From JACQNR01 sp049515175 (GTDB taxonomy: Bacteria; Acidobacteriota; Terriglobia; UBA7540), in the NCBI GenBank assembly GCA_049515175.1, contig JBEKUI010000006.1, positions 1 to 43,262 of the forward strand: DNA of 43,262 nt, given 5' to 3'. Shown piece by piece: positions 8,842-17,113 of this stretch. Under the pieces are notes generated by a model. The model had not been told where the DNA came from and did not search any database. It saw nothing but the letters and a program-made list of their open reading frames with translations. Both the position numbers and the translations under genes were made by a program. Positions within the stretch are counted from its first letter, which is position 1; every line of letters begins with the position of its first letter.

Positions 8842-8861
8842 GCCGGTTTGAGAAACCAGTC
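8842..8861 (+). repeat. dispersed motif copy A, GCCGGYTTGAGAMACCRGTC
   Basis: This 20-base intergenic motif matches 17 of 20 bases at 27576-27595. Copy A contains the small hairpin GGTTT-GAG-AAACC (8845-8857). It lies about 40 bases before the TIGR03790 gene, while copy B lies just before the S8 protease gene. Both are plus-strand genes for exported proteins. It may be a dispersed repeat family or a shared regulatory site; two copies alone do not decide. Confidence 0.3.
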
Positions 8862-8899
8862 ATTGCGCCGGCTGACGAGTGAAGTCACGGACTGGTAAG

Positions 8900-10174
8900 A
8901 TGGGATGCATGCGGCCCTGGGCGCTGGCAGTATCTCTCTTCATCGGATTCCCTCTTCTGGCGCAAGGGCCGGAGAACGTCCTCCTGGTGGTCAACCGGGA
9001 ATCGAATGACTCCAAGACGGTTGCGCAATACTACCGCGAGCGCCGTGGCATTCCTGCCGAGAACATCTGCACGATCAAGACCCTCGACGAAGAAGTAATC
9101 GCTCGCGTGCATTTCGAAGACGAAATCCGCAAGCCTATTCTGGGCTGCCTTGCGAAACGCCACCTGCAGGACCGTGTGCTCTATATCGTATTGACCCGGG
9201 GCGTCCCGCTCAAAATCAGCGCCCTTGAGAATGAGAGCGACCACGCCAGTGTGGATTCCGAGCTGACGCTCGCCTATCAGGACCTGCTCGGCGTGCCGCG
9301 AGGGTACACGGGGCCGGCTCCGAATCCCTACTTTGCGCCGCACGCGGCGGGGCGGTTCGTGCGCTTCAGCCACCGCGATTTCCCCATCTACCTGGTCACC
9401 CGCCTCGACGGCTACGACGTCGCTGAGGTGCGCTCACTGATTGATCGTGGGTTACAGCCTTCCCGCGAGGGCCGATTCATCCTTGACCTCAGTGGCGATG
9501 ATAACGCCCAAGGGAACAACTGGCTGCGCGAGGCCGCCGCAGAAATGAGAAAAGCTGGGATTCCCGAGTCGCGAGTCCGGCTTGAGACTTCTCAGGTGTT
9601 CCTGGCGGGGGAGAAGGACGTGCTTGGCTACGCGAGTTGGGGGTCGAACGACCGCGCGAACTTCTCGCGTTTCCTGCGGAATACGTGGGTGAATGGCGCG
9701 CTGGCGGTGGAATTCGTTTCCACCGACGGACGCAGCTTCACGCGGCCGCCGGAGAAATGGACTATCGGCAAGTGGAGTGACCCGCCCGGGTCGTTCTTTG
9801 CGGGGTCGCCGCAATCGCTTATCGGGGATTTCATTCACGAGGGCGTAACCGGCGTGGCCGGCAATGTGTACGAGCCGTACCTCTCAGCCTGTGCGCGGCC
9901 GCAGATATTGTTTCCCGCCTATGTGCGCGGCCACAACCTGGCGGAGAGCTTTTACGCCGCGCTGCCCTTCTTGAGCTGGCAAACCGTCGTCATCGGCGAC
10001 CCTCTCGTCGCACCTTTCCCCGGCCCGTCCATTCCGCTCGAAGAATTGAACCCGCCCAATGATCCTGCAACCGGCCTCCCCAAATTCTTCGCCCAATACA
10101 TCGCCCGCACCAAAGCACGCGAGAGGCGAGTGACGAGCCCTCCGCAAGCAGTCGGAAGCCGGAAGTCAGAATAA
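8900..10174 (+). CDS. TIGR03790 family protein, exported, function unknown
   Basis: About 424 residues from ATG 8900; an in-frame GTG at 8879 and an ATG at 8909 are alternatives. The N-terminus has a signal peptide (MRPWALAVSLFIGFPLLAQG). The mature protein begins ENVLLVVNRESNDSKTVAQYY, followed by RRGIPAENICTIKT, which is the hallmark opening of TIGR03790 proteins. Later segments include VLYIVLTRGVPLKI, YLVTRLDGYD and GVTGVAGNVYEPYL, also typical. This family has no assigned biochemical role. The gene stands alone, divergent from the acyltransferase and followed by a toxin-antitoxin-like pair. Confidence 0.8.
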   Translation: MGCMRPWALAVSLFIGFPLLAQGPENVLLVVNRESNDSKTVAQYYRERRGIPAENICTIKTLDEEVIARVHFEDEIRKPILGCLAKRHLQDRVLYIVLTRGVPLKISALENESDHASVDSELTLAYQDLLGVPRGYTGPAPNPYFAPHAAGRFVRFSHRDFPIYLVTRLDGYDVAEVRSLIDRGLQPSREGRFILDLSGDDNAQGNNWLREAAAEMRKAGIPESRVRLETSQVFLAGEKDVLGYASWGSNDRANFSRFLRNTWVNGALAVEFVSTDGRSFTRPPEKWTIGKWSDPPGSFFAGSPQSLIGDFIHEGVTGVAGNVYEPYLSACARPQILFPAYVRGHNLAESFYAALPFLSWQTVVIGDPLVAPFPGPSIPLEELNPPNDPATGLPKFFAQYIARTKARERRVTSPPQAVGSRKSE

Positions 10175-10264
10175 GGACTCTCTCCTCATCCCTGATGTGT
10201 GGATAGCGGAAGCGGGTCGAGGGGGAGAGTCGCCCACCCTCATCCTCGATGATGAATCCTTCAA

Positions 10265-10331
10265 CCTGCCAGACGGCCCAGCGTGGCCCTTTTCAGTTTG
10301 GTCTGTGCTATAGTTCGGAGTAGCTGGCAGG
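10265..10331 (+). promoter_or_regulatory. promoter and flanking inverted repeat before the DUF433/DUF5615 pair
   Basis: An extended -10 element, TGC-TATAGT, lies at 10306-10314, about 27 bases before the DUF433 start; no good -35 box is visible. It is bracketed by an 8-bp inverted repeat, CCTGCCAG at 10265-10272 and CTGGCAGG at 10324-10331. Toxin-antitoxin operons are usually repressed by binding of the complex to palindromes around the promoter, so the arrangement fits. The function is inferred. Confidence 0.35.
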
Positions 10332-10340
10332 GTAAAGCCC

Positions 10341-10589
10341 ATGACGCGCGAAGAGCTGCTCTCGAGAGTCGCCATCAATCCTAATGTCTGCTTTGGGAAG
10401 CCCTGCATACGTGGGCATCGAATCTGGGTCTCACTGATCCTGGATTTTCTGGCCAGCGGCACGACGGTCCAAGAGCTTCTTCGGGAATACCCGACCCTGG
10501 AAGCAGCCGACATTCTCGCCTGCATCGCCTACGGCGCAGAAATGTCGCGCGAATGGTACGTCGAAATCCCTGCCGAACCCGTGCGATGA
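10341..10589 (+). CDS. DUF433 protein, probable antitoxin
   Basis: A small 82-residue protein with the DUF433 hallmarks: RVAINPNVCFGKPCIRGHRI near the N-terminus, then VSLILDFLASGTTVQELLREYPTL and DILACIAYGAE. DUF433 proteins carry a helix-turn-helix-like fold and are often encoded just upstream of a DUF5615 PIN-like protein, as here. The ATG of the next gene overlaps this stop codon (ATGA at 10586-10589), so the two are probably translationally coupled. It is assigned as the antitoxin or repressor partner by that known gene pairing, not by any activity visible in the sequence. Confidence 0.85.
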   Translation: MTREELLSRVAINPNVCFGKPCIRGHRIWVSLILDFLASGTTVQELLREYPTLEAADILACIAYGAEMSREWYVEIPAEPVR

Positions 10590-10963
10590 ACCTGAAACTG
10601 GACGAAAACCCCGGCCGGAGCGCTGCCGAATACCTCCGCGCATGGGGCCACGACGTGGCCACTGTCCCCGACGAAAGCCTCTCTTCCGCCCCGGATCGGA
10701 CTCTTATCCAAGTCTGTCAATCCGAGGGCCGCTGTCTCATTACTCTGGATGTGGAATTTGGCAATCCACTGTTGTTCAAGCCGTCAGAGCATCACGGCAT
10801 CGCGGTGCTACGACTGCCGTCGAGGGCCTCCCCTGAGATCCTGCGGGAGGCCCTGCAGACACTGGCGGCTGGCCTGGCTCAAAACCCGATTGATGGCCTT
10901 CTCTGGATCATTCAGCGCGGCAGGATCCGCGAGTATCAAGAGGAAGGTCGCAAGGATTTCTGA
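10586..10963 (+). CDS. DUF5615 PIN-like protein, probable toxin
   Basis: A 125-residue protein beginning MNLKLDENPGRSAAEYLRAW, then GHDVATV and CLITLDVEFGN. The N-terminal LDEN acidic pair and the central ITxDxxF segment are the conserved acidic positions of the DUF5615/Mut7-C PIN-like fold, a presumed metal-dependent nuclease. The gene overlaps the DUF433 stop by 4 bases. The frame is open upstream to 10553, but ATG 10586 gives the canonical start. RNase activity and toxicity are inferred from family and context only. Confidence 0.85.
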   Translation: MNLKLDENPGRSAAEYLRAWGHDVATVPDESLSSAPDRTLIQVCQSEGRCLITLDVEFGNPLLFKPSEHHGIAVLRLPSRASPEILREALQTLAAGLAQNPIDGLLWIIQRGRIREYQEEGRKDF

Positions 10964-11043
10964 CCCGGCGCACGTTTCGTCCTCCCATCATCAGTCCCCA
11001 AGGAGCAGACAGGCCGTGGGCTGACACTCGTCACTAGTCTGGA

Positions 11044-11871
11044 TCACGGAATGCGGAGGGCGAGACTTCGGGCGAGACCGACGGCAGCGGTTGCGTCGGG
11101 GAGGTTTGCATAGCCGCCGAGATACCGGCCCTTGCGGAAGAAACAGAGGCCGCCGAGATACTGGTCTTGGGCTTGAAACGCCTCGTCTGCAACCATGGCC
11201 GGGGCAAGGTCCCCAAGCCGGCTGCGCACCTTCTTGAGCGCGGCGGCGGCAGATTCGGGCGACTCTTCCGTGACGATGAAGGCTTTGCCTTCGTTGTACT
11301 GCGCCACGTAGCCGCGCCGCAGGGCGCGGAGGCCGAGGACGCTTTCGGGAATCAGGCGGGCGGAGACCAGCTTCTCCGGCGGGAACCAGGCGAGCGTCTC
11401 CGGCGGCGTGGTACGGCCCACAATGCGTTTCTCCATTTCGGTGAGGAACGCCAATAAGGCCGCGGAATAGTCGCCCTCCGGGCTGGCGGAGATTTCAGCG
11501 TAGTACTTGCCTTTGGCGAACGTCGCCTTGCGCGGCAGAACTTGCCCGCCCATGCCGATGGGCAAGGTGGCCCGGTTCGGGTCGCGGTTCGCGGCGAAAA
11601 TCCCGTAGGCGGCGTCGGGGTCGGTCATCTCGGAAATGTCGATCACGAAAGTGTTTTCGCCTTGCTTGCACGTCACGCCAGTCATGCGCACAAAGCCGTA
11701 GATAAGGTAGCCCTCGGAGTTGCCGTCCATGTACTCGTACAGGCTTTCGCTGTCGTAGCTGCGTGCGGGGCCGGACTGCTCCCAGCCGGCGACGAGGTGG
11801 CAGTCGGGCAAGTCGGCGGCAGCCGCCCCGACTGGGAGCAAAAGACCTAGAAACAGGGGTACAAGCCTCAC
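11044..11871 (-). CDS. DUF6599 family exported protein
   Basis: About 275 residues from a GTG at 11871 that overlaps the stop codon of the upstream aldo-keto reductase (GTGA), implying translational coupling. The frame is open much further upstream, but that part is the shadow of the reductase gene. The start VRLVPLFLGLLLPVGAAAAD is a signal peptide. The body contains SLYEYMDGNSEGYLIYGFVR, FVIDISEMTDPDAAYGIFAA and KYYAEISA, which match the DUF6599 group common in Acidobacteria. The function is unknown. Coupling suggests it works with, or is matched in amount to, the Fe-S reductase. Confidence 0.8.
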   Translation of the reverse strand: MRLVPLFLGLLLPVGAAAADLPDCHLVAGWEQSGPARSYDSESLYEYMDGNSEGYLIYGFVRMTGVTCKQGENTFVIDISEMTDPDAAYGIFAANRDPNRATLPIGMGGQVLPRKATFAKGKYYAEISASPEGDYSAALLAFLTEMEKRIVGRTTPPETLAWFPPEKLVSARLIPESVLGLRALRRGYVAQYNEGKAFIVTEESPESAAAALKKVRSRLGDLAPAMVADEAFQAQDQYLGGLCFFRKGRYLGGYANLPDATAAVGLARSLALRIP

Positions 11872-13034
11872 GCGAACAGCTCCTGCGCGCGCGTCATCCG
11901 GGAGGAGACTTGGACGCCGTAAGGGCAGTGTACCGTGCAGCTCGTGCAATCGCCGCAACGCGCACTGGCGACTTCCGGACCCAGCTTGAGAAATTCGTCC
12001 CGACCGAGCGCGTACTGGCCGTACCCGTCCGCGTAGGTGAGATGGCGGAGAATGCTCGCCACCGGGAGGCCCTGGGCGCAAGTCCCTTTGCACTCGCCGC
12101 ACATGCGGCAGTAAAGCGGCGTGATGAAATCGAGTTGCCGCGCAAGCAGCTTCTCGTCGCCCGCAGCGAACGGTTCCTTCATGGCTCGCAAATTCTCGTC
12201 GAGCTGGTCCATGTCGGTCATGCTGGGAATCGTCGTCTGAACGTGCGGGTTGCGGATGACCCACTTCAACGCGGCGAGCATTGTCCCTTCGGTCTTCAGC
12301 TTGGAGTAGAGCGGATCGCTTTGCTTGGTTTTGCGGAAGCCGCCCGCCATGACCTTCATCGCGACGACGCCCATCCCGGCCTCGGCCGCAGCGGCCACCG
12401 CGGCTTCCATCTCTTGGTCCATGGTGAAATTGTAGGCGGCCAGCACGACATCAATCTGGCCCTGCCGGGCGAGCCACGGAAGCAGTTGCGGCTGGCCGCT
12501 ATGCGTGCTGACGCCGGCAAAGCGAATCTTGCCCTGCTTCCGGGCCATCTGCTGAGCCTCGATCAGCTCGTCGGTCACTTCCGCCGGGCTACCCTTGCCG
12601 TGCAGATACCAGATGTCCAGGTAATCGGTGCCCAGTTCGCGCAGGCTGGTCTCAAGGTCGCGGAGCGCTCCTTCCTTGCCTTCCGCGCCGGACTTGGAGG
12701 AGAGAACAACTTCCTTGCGTTTGCGCTTCAGCGCCCCGCCCACCATGCGTTCGTTGTTGCCGCCCTGATAGCCGCGGGCTGTATCGAAGTAGCCGACGCC
12801 GAGATCGGCGGCGCGTTCAATCACACTGGGATCTGACGTGATCATGCATCCGAAGCCGACGGTCGTCACTTTCAATCCTGTCTTGCCCAGTGTGCGGTAC
12901 TGGAGTTTCACAGCCGGCACTTCCGGGGGCGACTGAGCTTCTGGTTGTCTCTTATCCGCCAAGCTCCAGAGCCCTGCCACAGGCACGGCGACGCCAGCGG
13001 ACAAAAAGTCACGGCGTGAAGAATTCATTTTCAT
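11868..13034 (-). CDS. Tat-exported aldo/keto reductase with two C-terminal 4Fe-4S motifs
   Basis: A 388-residue protein. ATG 13034 is chosen because GAGGGAG lies 8 bases upstream and a Tat signal follows at once (SSRRDFLSAGVAV). The aldo-keto reductase barrel runs from about residue 43 to 310, with the family tetrad positions visible in YFDTARGY (Asp, Tyr), LSSKSG (Lys) and WYLHGKG (His). The C-terminal 80 residues carry CRMCGECKGTC and CGDCTSCTVHCP, two ferredoxin-type cluster motifs. Such fusions are known for the aldo-keto reductase/ferredoxin class; the substrate is unknown. The stop overlaps the DUF6599 start, and the gene is divergent from a Tat-exported DUF362 gene about 70 bases away. 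Confidence 0.88.
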   Translation of the reverse strand: MKMNSSRRDFLSAGVAVPVAGLWSLADKRQPEAQSPPEVPAVKLQYRTLGKTGLKVTTVGFGCMITSDPSVIERAADLGVGYFDTARGYQGGNNERMVGGALKRKRKEVVLSSKSGAEGKEGALRDLETSLRELGTDYLDIWYLHGKGSPAEVTDELIEAQQMARKQGKIRFAGVSTHSGQPQLLPWLARQGQIDVVLAAYNFTMDQEMEAAVAAAAEAGMGVVAMKVMAGGFRKTKQSDPLYSKLKTEGTMLAALKWVIRNPHVQTTIPSMTDMDQLDENLRAMKEPFAAGDEKLLARQLDFITPLYCRMCGECKGTCAQGLPVASILRHLTYADGYGQYALGRDEFLKLGPEVASARCGDCTSCTVHCPYGVQVSSRMTRAQELFA

Positions 13035-13104
13035 GACTGCATCTCCCTCGAAGCGGGAATATAATTCGATGCGCATCATAAATCCGCATGAGGAGTGATG
13101 ACCA

Positions 13105-14211
13105 GTGATTTTTTCAAGGCGACATTTTTTCCGATTTGCAGGGGCGGGTTTGTTGCTTCAATCCAGCCTGGCGAAGGGCCAACGGGCGCCGCTCACCAAG
13201 ACTGACGCGGTGCGTGCGTTTCCCAGCCGGTCGAAGGTGGCGCTGATTCGCGGCGAGGACCGTCGCAAGAACATCCACGACGCGCTGGCCGCCATTGACG
13301 ACCAGATCCGGCCGCGCCTCCTGCAGAAAAAGTACGTCATCATCAAGCCCAACAACGTTTCCACGGTGAATCCGCTGGCGGCGACGAACGCCGACGCGCT
13401 GCGCGGGATCCTGGACTATCTTGCGCCGCGCTTCAAAGGGCCGGTGGTCATCGCCGAATCGTCGGCGGGTGATACGCTCGAGGGCTTCGACAACTTTGGG
13501 TACAACAAACTGGCGGCCGAGAATCGCTCCCAGCAGGTGAGCCTGCTCGACCTCAACCGCGACGCAAAATACGAGACGCTGCCCCTTATCGATTTCGACC
13601 TGCACGTCGTGCCGGTCCGCTTGGCGGCGCGGCTGCTCGATCCGGACGCGTTTGTGATCTGCTCGGCGATCACAAAAACTCACAACACCGTCGTGGTGAC
13701 TTTGTCGGTGAAGAACATGGTGCTGGGTGCGCCCCTCCATCATGCCCCGGGGGAGAAGACGAAGTGGAATGACAAGCGCAAGTACCATACGGGCATTCGT
13801 CAGACGCATTACAACATGCTCCTCACTGCGCAGCGCATGCAGCCGCACTGGGGAGTCGCAGTCATTGACGGCTTCGAGGGCATGGAAGGCAACGGCCCGT
13901 CGTCCGGCACCCCTGTTCCGCACCGTATCGCCGTCGCTTCCACCGATTTCATCGCTGCCGATCGCGTGGCCTTGGAATCGATGGGCGTGAATGCCGATTG
14001 GGTGGGCTACCTGCGCTATTGCGATCAAGTCGGGATCGGCAACTACGATTTGGCCCGGATCGACGTGACGGGCGAATCCCTTGCCAGGGTGCGCCGGAGC
14101 TATCGCTTGCACGCCGATATCGAGCGCGAGCTCGAGTGGATGGGGCCGATGCGCGACTTGCCACCCAGCCTGGGGCGGTTGCGGCAGCCGGAGCGAGCCT
14201 TTCCGGCATAG
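13105..14211 (+). CDS. Tat-exported DUF362 domain protein
   Basis: This 368-residue protein starts at GTG 13105, supported by AGGAG at 13091-13095. It opens with a Tat-type signal (SRRHFFRFAGAGLLL). DUF362 landmarks are VIIKPNNVSTVNPLAATN, VVIAESSAGDT, FVICSAITKTHNTVVVTLSVKNMVLGAP (given here only as a landmark from about residue 190) and FIAADRVALESMG near the C-terminus. Many DUF362 proteins end in a ferredoxin domain, but this one has only scattered cysteines, so it is the cluster-free form. The role is unknown. It sits divergent from the Fe-S aldo-keto reductase and may share its intergenic control region. Confidence 0.82.
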   Translation: MIFSRRHFFRFAGAGLLLQSSLAKGQRAPLTKTDAVRAFPSRSKVALIRGEDRRKNIHDALAAIDDQIRPRLLQKKYVIIKPNNVSTVNPLAATNADALRGILDYLAPRFKGPVVIAESSAGDTLEGFDNFGYNKLAAENRSQQVSLLDLNRDAKYETLPLIDFDLHVVPVRLAARLLDPDAFVICSAITKTHNTVVVTLSVKNMVLGAPLHHAPGEKTKWNDKRKYHTGIRQTHYNMLLTAQRMQPHWGVAVIDGFEGMEGNGPSSGTPVPHRIAVASTDFIAADRVALESMGVNADWVGYLRYCDQVGIGNYDLARIDVTGESLARVRRSYRLHADIERELEWMGPMRDLPPSLGRLRQPERAFPA

Positions 14212-14291
14212 CGTCGCTGGATCGGTGGATGCGCGGGTGGCGGACTCTCTTTCGAACTGCCTCGCCCGGCTTTTTCTTTCCACCCCAATTC

Positions 14292-14330
14292 TGTTAGGAT
14301 AGCCCGCTTGCGGCGCTGCGGCCGCAAGCG
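14292..14330 (+). promoter_or_regulatory. extended -10 promoter and 5'-end hairpin of the TPR gene
   Basis: TGT-TAGGAT at 14292-14300 resembles an extended -10. A perfect 10-bp inverted repeat follows directly (CGCTTGCGGC at 14305-14314, GCCGCAAGCG at 14321-14330, loop GCTGCG). If transcription starts about 7 bases past the -10, the hairpin would form the very 5' end of the mRNA, 10 bases before ATG 14341. Such 5' hairpins can protect mRNA or hinder ribosome access. The structure is certain; promoter and role are inference. Confidence 0.4.
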
Positions 14331-14340
14331 AGCACATCAC

Positions 14341-15624
14341 ATGGCAACCATCGCTCTTCGAAGCATTCTCGTGCGGCGCGTTTTGATCGGTTTGGAAGTA
14401 GCGGTTTTCCTCTGGCTCGCCTTTTGGGTCGTCCAAAGTTATCGCGCTGATCGCTGGGGACAGAGCATGACCCCGGCAGACCTCCGGCGGGCCACCCAGC
14501 TGGACGCGCACAATTCCGAACACTTACTGAGGTTGGGGCGGCAGGAGCAGTACAACATCACGGAGATGAATTCGGAACTGGCCCTGGCGCATTTCCAGCG
14601 CGCCACCGAACTCAATCCACGCGACCCGGCACCCTGGCTGGAGCTTTCGGCCGCATACAATTTTCAGGGTCAGGCTGCCGAGGCGGAAGCCTGCCTGCGC
14701 CGCGCGGATTGGCTGGCGCCCAACCTTCCCCACATCCAGTGGGTGATCGGCAACTTCTTCCTTTTGCAGGGGAATACTGACGAAGCGTTCCGTCACTTCA
14801 AGGTGGTCCTGGCCGGGACCCCCAATTACAATCAGATTCTCTTCCGCACTGCCTGGAAGGCGAGCGAGGATGGCGCGAAGATTCTCAACGAACTTATTCC
14901 GGCCCGCGTGCCCACGGAGACCGAGTATCTCAATTTCCTGTTGCGCGAGAAGCGTTTTCGGGAAGCGCAGGCGGTCTGGAGACGCCTCGCGTCCGGCTCT
15001 GAGGCCTTTGAACCGGCACTGGCCGCCGGCTATGTGGATCAACTGATTTTGGCGCATCTGCCGGCCGAGGCTGCGCAGGTCTGGGACGACCTCCACGCTC
15101 GCGGCCTGATCAAACCGACCTATCAGCCGACGCCGCAGAACATGCTCGTTAACGGGGACTTTGAGGAAGATATCTTGAACATGGGTTTCGATTGGCGAAT
15201 TGCACCAGTGGACGGAGTCCTGACGGCGATCGATAGCACGAACTTTCATTCCCCGAGTCGCTCCCTGCAGATCATCTTCCTGGGAAAGACCAACCTCGAG
15301 TACCGGGGCGTGCATCAATTTGTTCGGGTCGAGCCGGGACGGTCCTACCGGCTGCAGGGATTCCTGAAGACCGAAGGCATCACCACGGACAGTGGCCCGC
15401 GCCTGGAAGTGCGCGACGCCTATGATTCTCTGGCCATCGAGCAGTTCTCCGATAGCCTGACGGGCACGAGCACCGGCTGGTCACAGGCCATCCTCGATTT
15501 CACCGCTGGACCCAAGACGGGATTCATCGTGGTGGGCGTGGCGCGCCTGTCCAGCGGGAAATTAGATAATCTCATCGCCGGCAAGGTTTGGGTCGATGAT
15601 GTACGGCTGACGTCCCGGCAGTGA
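14341..15624 (+). CDS. membrane-anchored TPR protein with C-terminal carbohydrate-binding-like domain
   Basis: About 427 residues from ATG 14341; a TTG 33 bases upstream is possible. One transmembrane segment (residues 14-34, VLIGLEVAVFLWLAFWVVQSY) anchors it in the membrane. TPR-like helices follow at about 45-260 (ALAHFQRATELNPRDPAPWLELSAAYNFQGQAAEAE region). The last 155 residues, from NMLVNGDFEEDILNMGFDWR, form a jelly-roll type domain resembling carbohydrate-binding modules. Proteins of this plan often accompany O-antigen ligase genes, as here, where it is convergent with one 64 bases away. It may organise polymer assembly or bind the glycan; this is inferred from position and domains. 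Confidence 0.75.
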   Translation: MATIALRSILVRRVLIGLEVAVFLWLAFWVVQSYRADRWGQSMTPADLRRATQLDAHNSEHLLRLGRQEQYNITEMNSELALAHFQRATELNPRDPAPWLELSAAYNFQGQAAEAEACLRRADWLAPNLPHIQWVIGNFFLLQGNTDEAFRHFKVVLAGTPNYNQILFRTAWKASEDGAKILNELIPARVPTETEYLNFLLREKRFREAQAVWRRLASGSEAFEPALAAGYVDQLILAHLPAEAAQVWDDLHARGLIKPTYQPTPQNMLVNGDFEEDILNMGFDWRIAPVDGVLTAIDSTNFHSPSRSLQIIFLGKTNLEYRGVHQFVRVEPGRSYRLQGFLKTEGITTDSGPRLEVRDAYDSLAIEQFSDSLTGTSTGWSQAILDFTAGPKTGFIVVGVARLSSGKLDNLIAGKVWVDDVRLTSRQ

Positions 15625-15688
15625 GCAGGCTGGCGAGTTTTTCCTTGAATTCCTTCTTGGCCGGGAGAGTTCGAGCACGCGGCTGCTC

Positions 15689-17068
15689 TCAACGCGGCTG
15701 CCGGACCTGCCTTTCGCGGCGCTCCATTAACACGCGGTAGCCCAGCCCCAGCACCACAGCGAAAATCATCGCATTGGCGGGAAGGCGCAGATTGAAGTCT
15801 GTGATGCTATGCAACAGCAGCGCCAGGATGCTGCCAATGCACCCGAGTGTCATGGCACGGCGATAAGGCCGCGGATCGTCCAGGAAGGAAACCACTAACT
15901 TGCCGAGCAGGAAGAAGATGGGCAGGAAGAGGAGTGCCGCGCCGGGGATCCCTGTCTCGGCGGCGGTTTGGAGGAAGTCGTTGTGAGCGTGCTCCACGGC
16001 CCGGCTCACGAGCACGGTCTGGTACTGACGGTACACCAGCTCAAACGTCCCCAGGCCGCTCCCGGAGATCGGGTAATCTCGGATCACTCGCACGGTATCT
16101 TGCCAAATGGAGATACGCCCCTCCATTCTCAGATAAGTGGGGTCGCTCACGGTTTCAAAACGTGTCAGCACTGGCCCGAGACCAATCCAAAGCCCGTAGC
16201 CGAGCGCACAGGCCAGGGAAAGCCCCACGCCCAGAAGCCAGGCTTTCCGGCTCGCCCGGAGTTGTCCCAGCACGGCGACGAGAGCGACCGTGAACACGGT
16301 GACCAGGATGCCCATGCGCGAGCGGGAAAAGATCACCGCCACGAACATAATAACGAGCAGGAAGGAGTAAAAAAGTGCCTGATAGGCGGCGGAAGAACGC
16401 TCCTCAGATTCCCGGCCTCTTTCATAACCATACCGGTGGCTGGCCCAGACCTGGAAGGAATAGAAGGCGGCGGCAAGCACAAAGGGCAGGACCATCTCCA
16501 GCAAGCCCGCGAAGTGGTTGCGATTGATATAGGTTCCAGTGGCCTCCTCCAAATCGTACTTCTTCGTGTAGTTGAATATCTTCTGCCAGCCGGTCAAGTA
16601 CTGGACGATTCCGTAACCTGCCTCAAAGAACCCCAGCAGGATCAAACCCCGGACAAGGATGCTGCGGCCCTTCCGATAGTCGGTGGCCCAGGCTGCTAGT
16701 ACGAAGGCGCTGAGGTAGGCCAGAAGCTCAACCAGGTTCAGGAGGGTGTCGTGCGGATAGATGCTGAGCGATGCCCAAGTGGCTTGGGGAAACAGACTGG
16801 TATCGGCAAGCCGATGGGGTGAAATCTTTCCGACCAGCGCGACCGGTAGTGGTATCAATTGCAGGACCACCACGCCGGCAAACAATACCGGCCAGATCGG
16901 GAGAGGCAGACGGATCTCGCCCTGACGCGTCTGCTGAGCAAGAACCAAGAAGAGGAGCCCGAAAACCACCAACTCCATGATCGAGTAAGTAATCGACTGG
17001 ACGCCGCCGAAGGCAAGCGCTCCGCCCATCAGGGTAAGGGCCAGAATGATTTCGACCGTCTTCTTCAT
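15689..17068 (-). CDS. O-antigen ligase / polymerase family membrane protein
   Basis: A 459-residue protein with roughly a dozen hydrophobic segments. A large periplasmic loop in the second half contains the Wzy_C-type signature GSGLGTFELVYRQYQ, then EHAHNDFLQTAAETG. This family joins or polymerises undecaprenol-linked glycans on the periplasmic face. Arg/Tyr-rich loops such as FSRSRMG and RMEGRISIWQDTVR are typical. It is the last gene of the minus-strand polysaccharide operon, 45 bases after rfbD. Ligase (WaaL) and polymerase (Wzy) roles cannot be told apart by sequence. Confidence 0.88.
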   Translation of the reverse strand: MKKTVEIILALTLMGGALAFGGVQSITYSIMELVVFGLLFLVLAQQTRQGEIRLPLPIWPVLFAGVVVLQLIPLPVALVGKISPHRLADTSLFPQATWASLSIYPHDTLLNLVELLAYLSAFVLAAWATDYRKGRSILVRGLILLGFFEAGYGIVQYLTGWQKIFNYTKKYDLEEATGTYINRNHFAGLLEMVLPFVLAAAFYSFQVWASHRYGYERGRESEERSSAAYQALFYSFLLVIMFVAVIFSRSRMGILVTVFTVALVAVLGQLRASRKAWLLGVGLSLACALGYGLWIGLGPVLTRFETVSDPTYLRMEGRISIWQDTVRVIRDYPISGSGLGTFELVYRQYQTVLVSRAVEHAHNDFLQTAAETGIPGAALLFLPIFFLLGKLVVSFLDDPRPYRRAMTLGCIGSILALLLHSITDFNLRLPANAMIFAVVLGLGYRVLMERRERQVRQPR

Positions 17069-17113
17069 AAGCTCAGCCTTGTTCGGAAGCGCCTCTTGGC
17101 GGTTCGCCTTCTA

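Noticed and set aside
13114..14523. A 469-codon minus-strand frame
   Set aside because: It is antisense to the DUF362 gene; no family resemblance.
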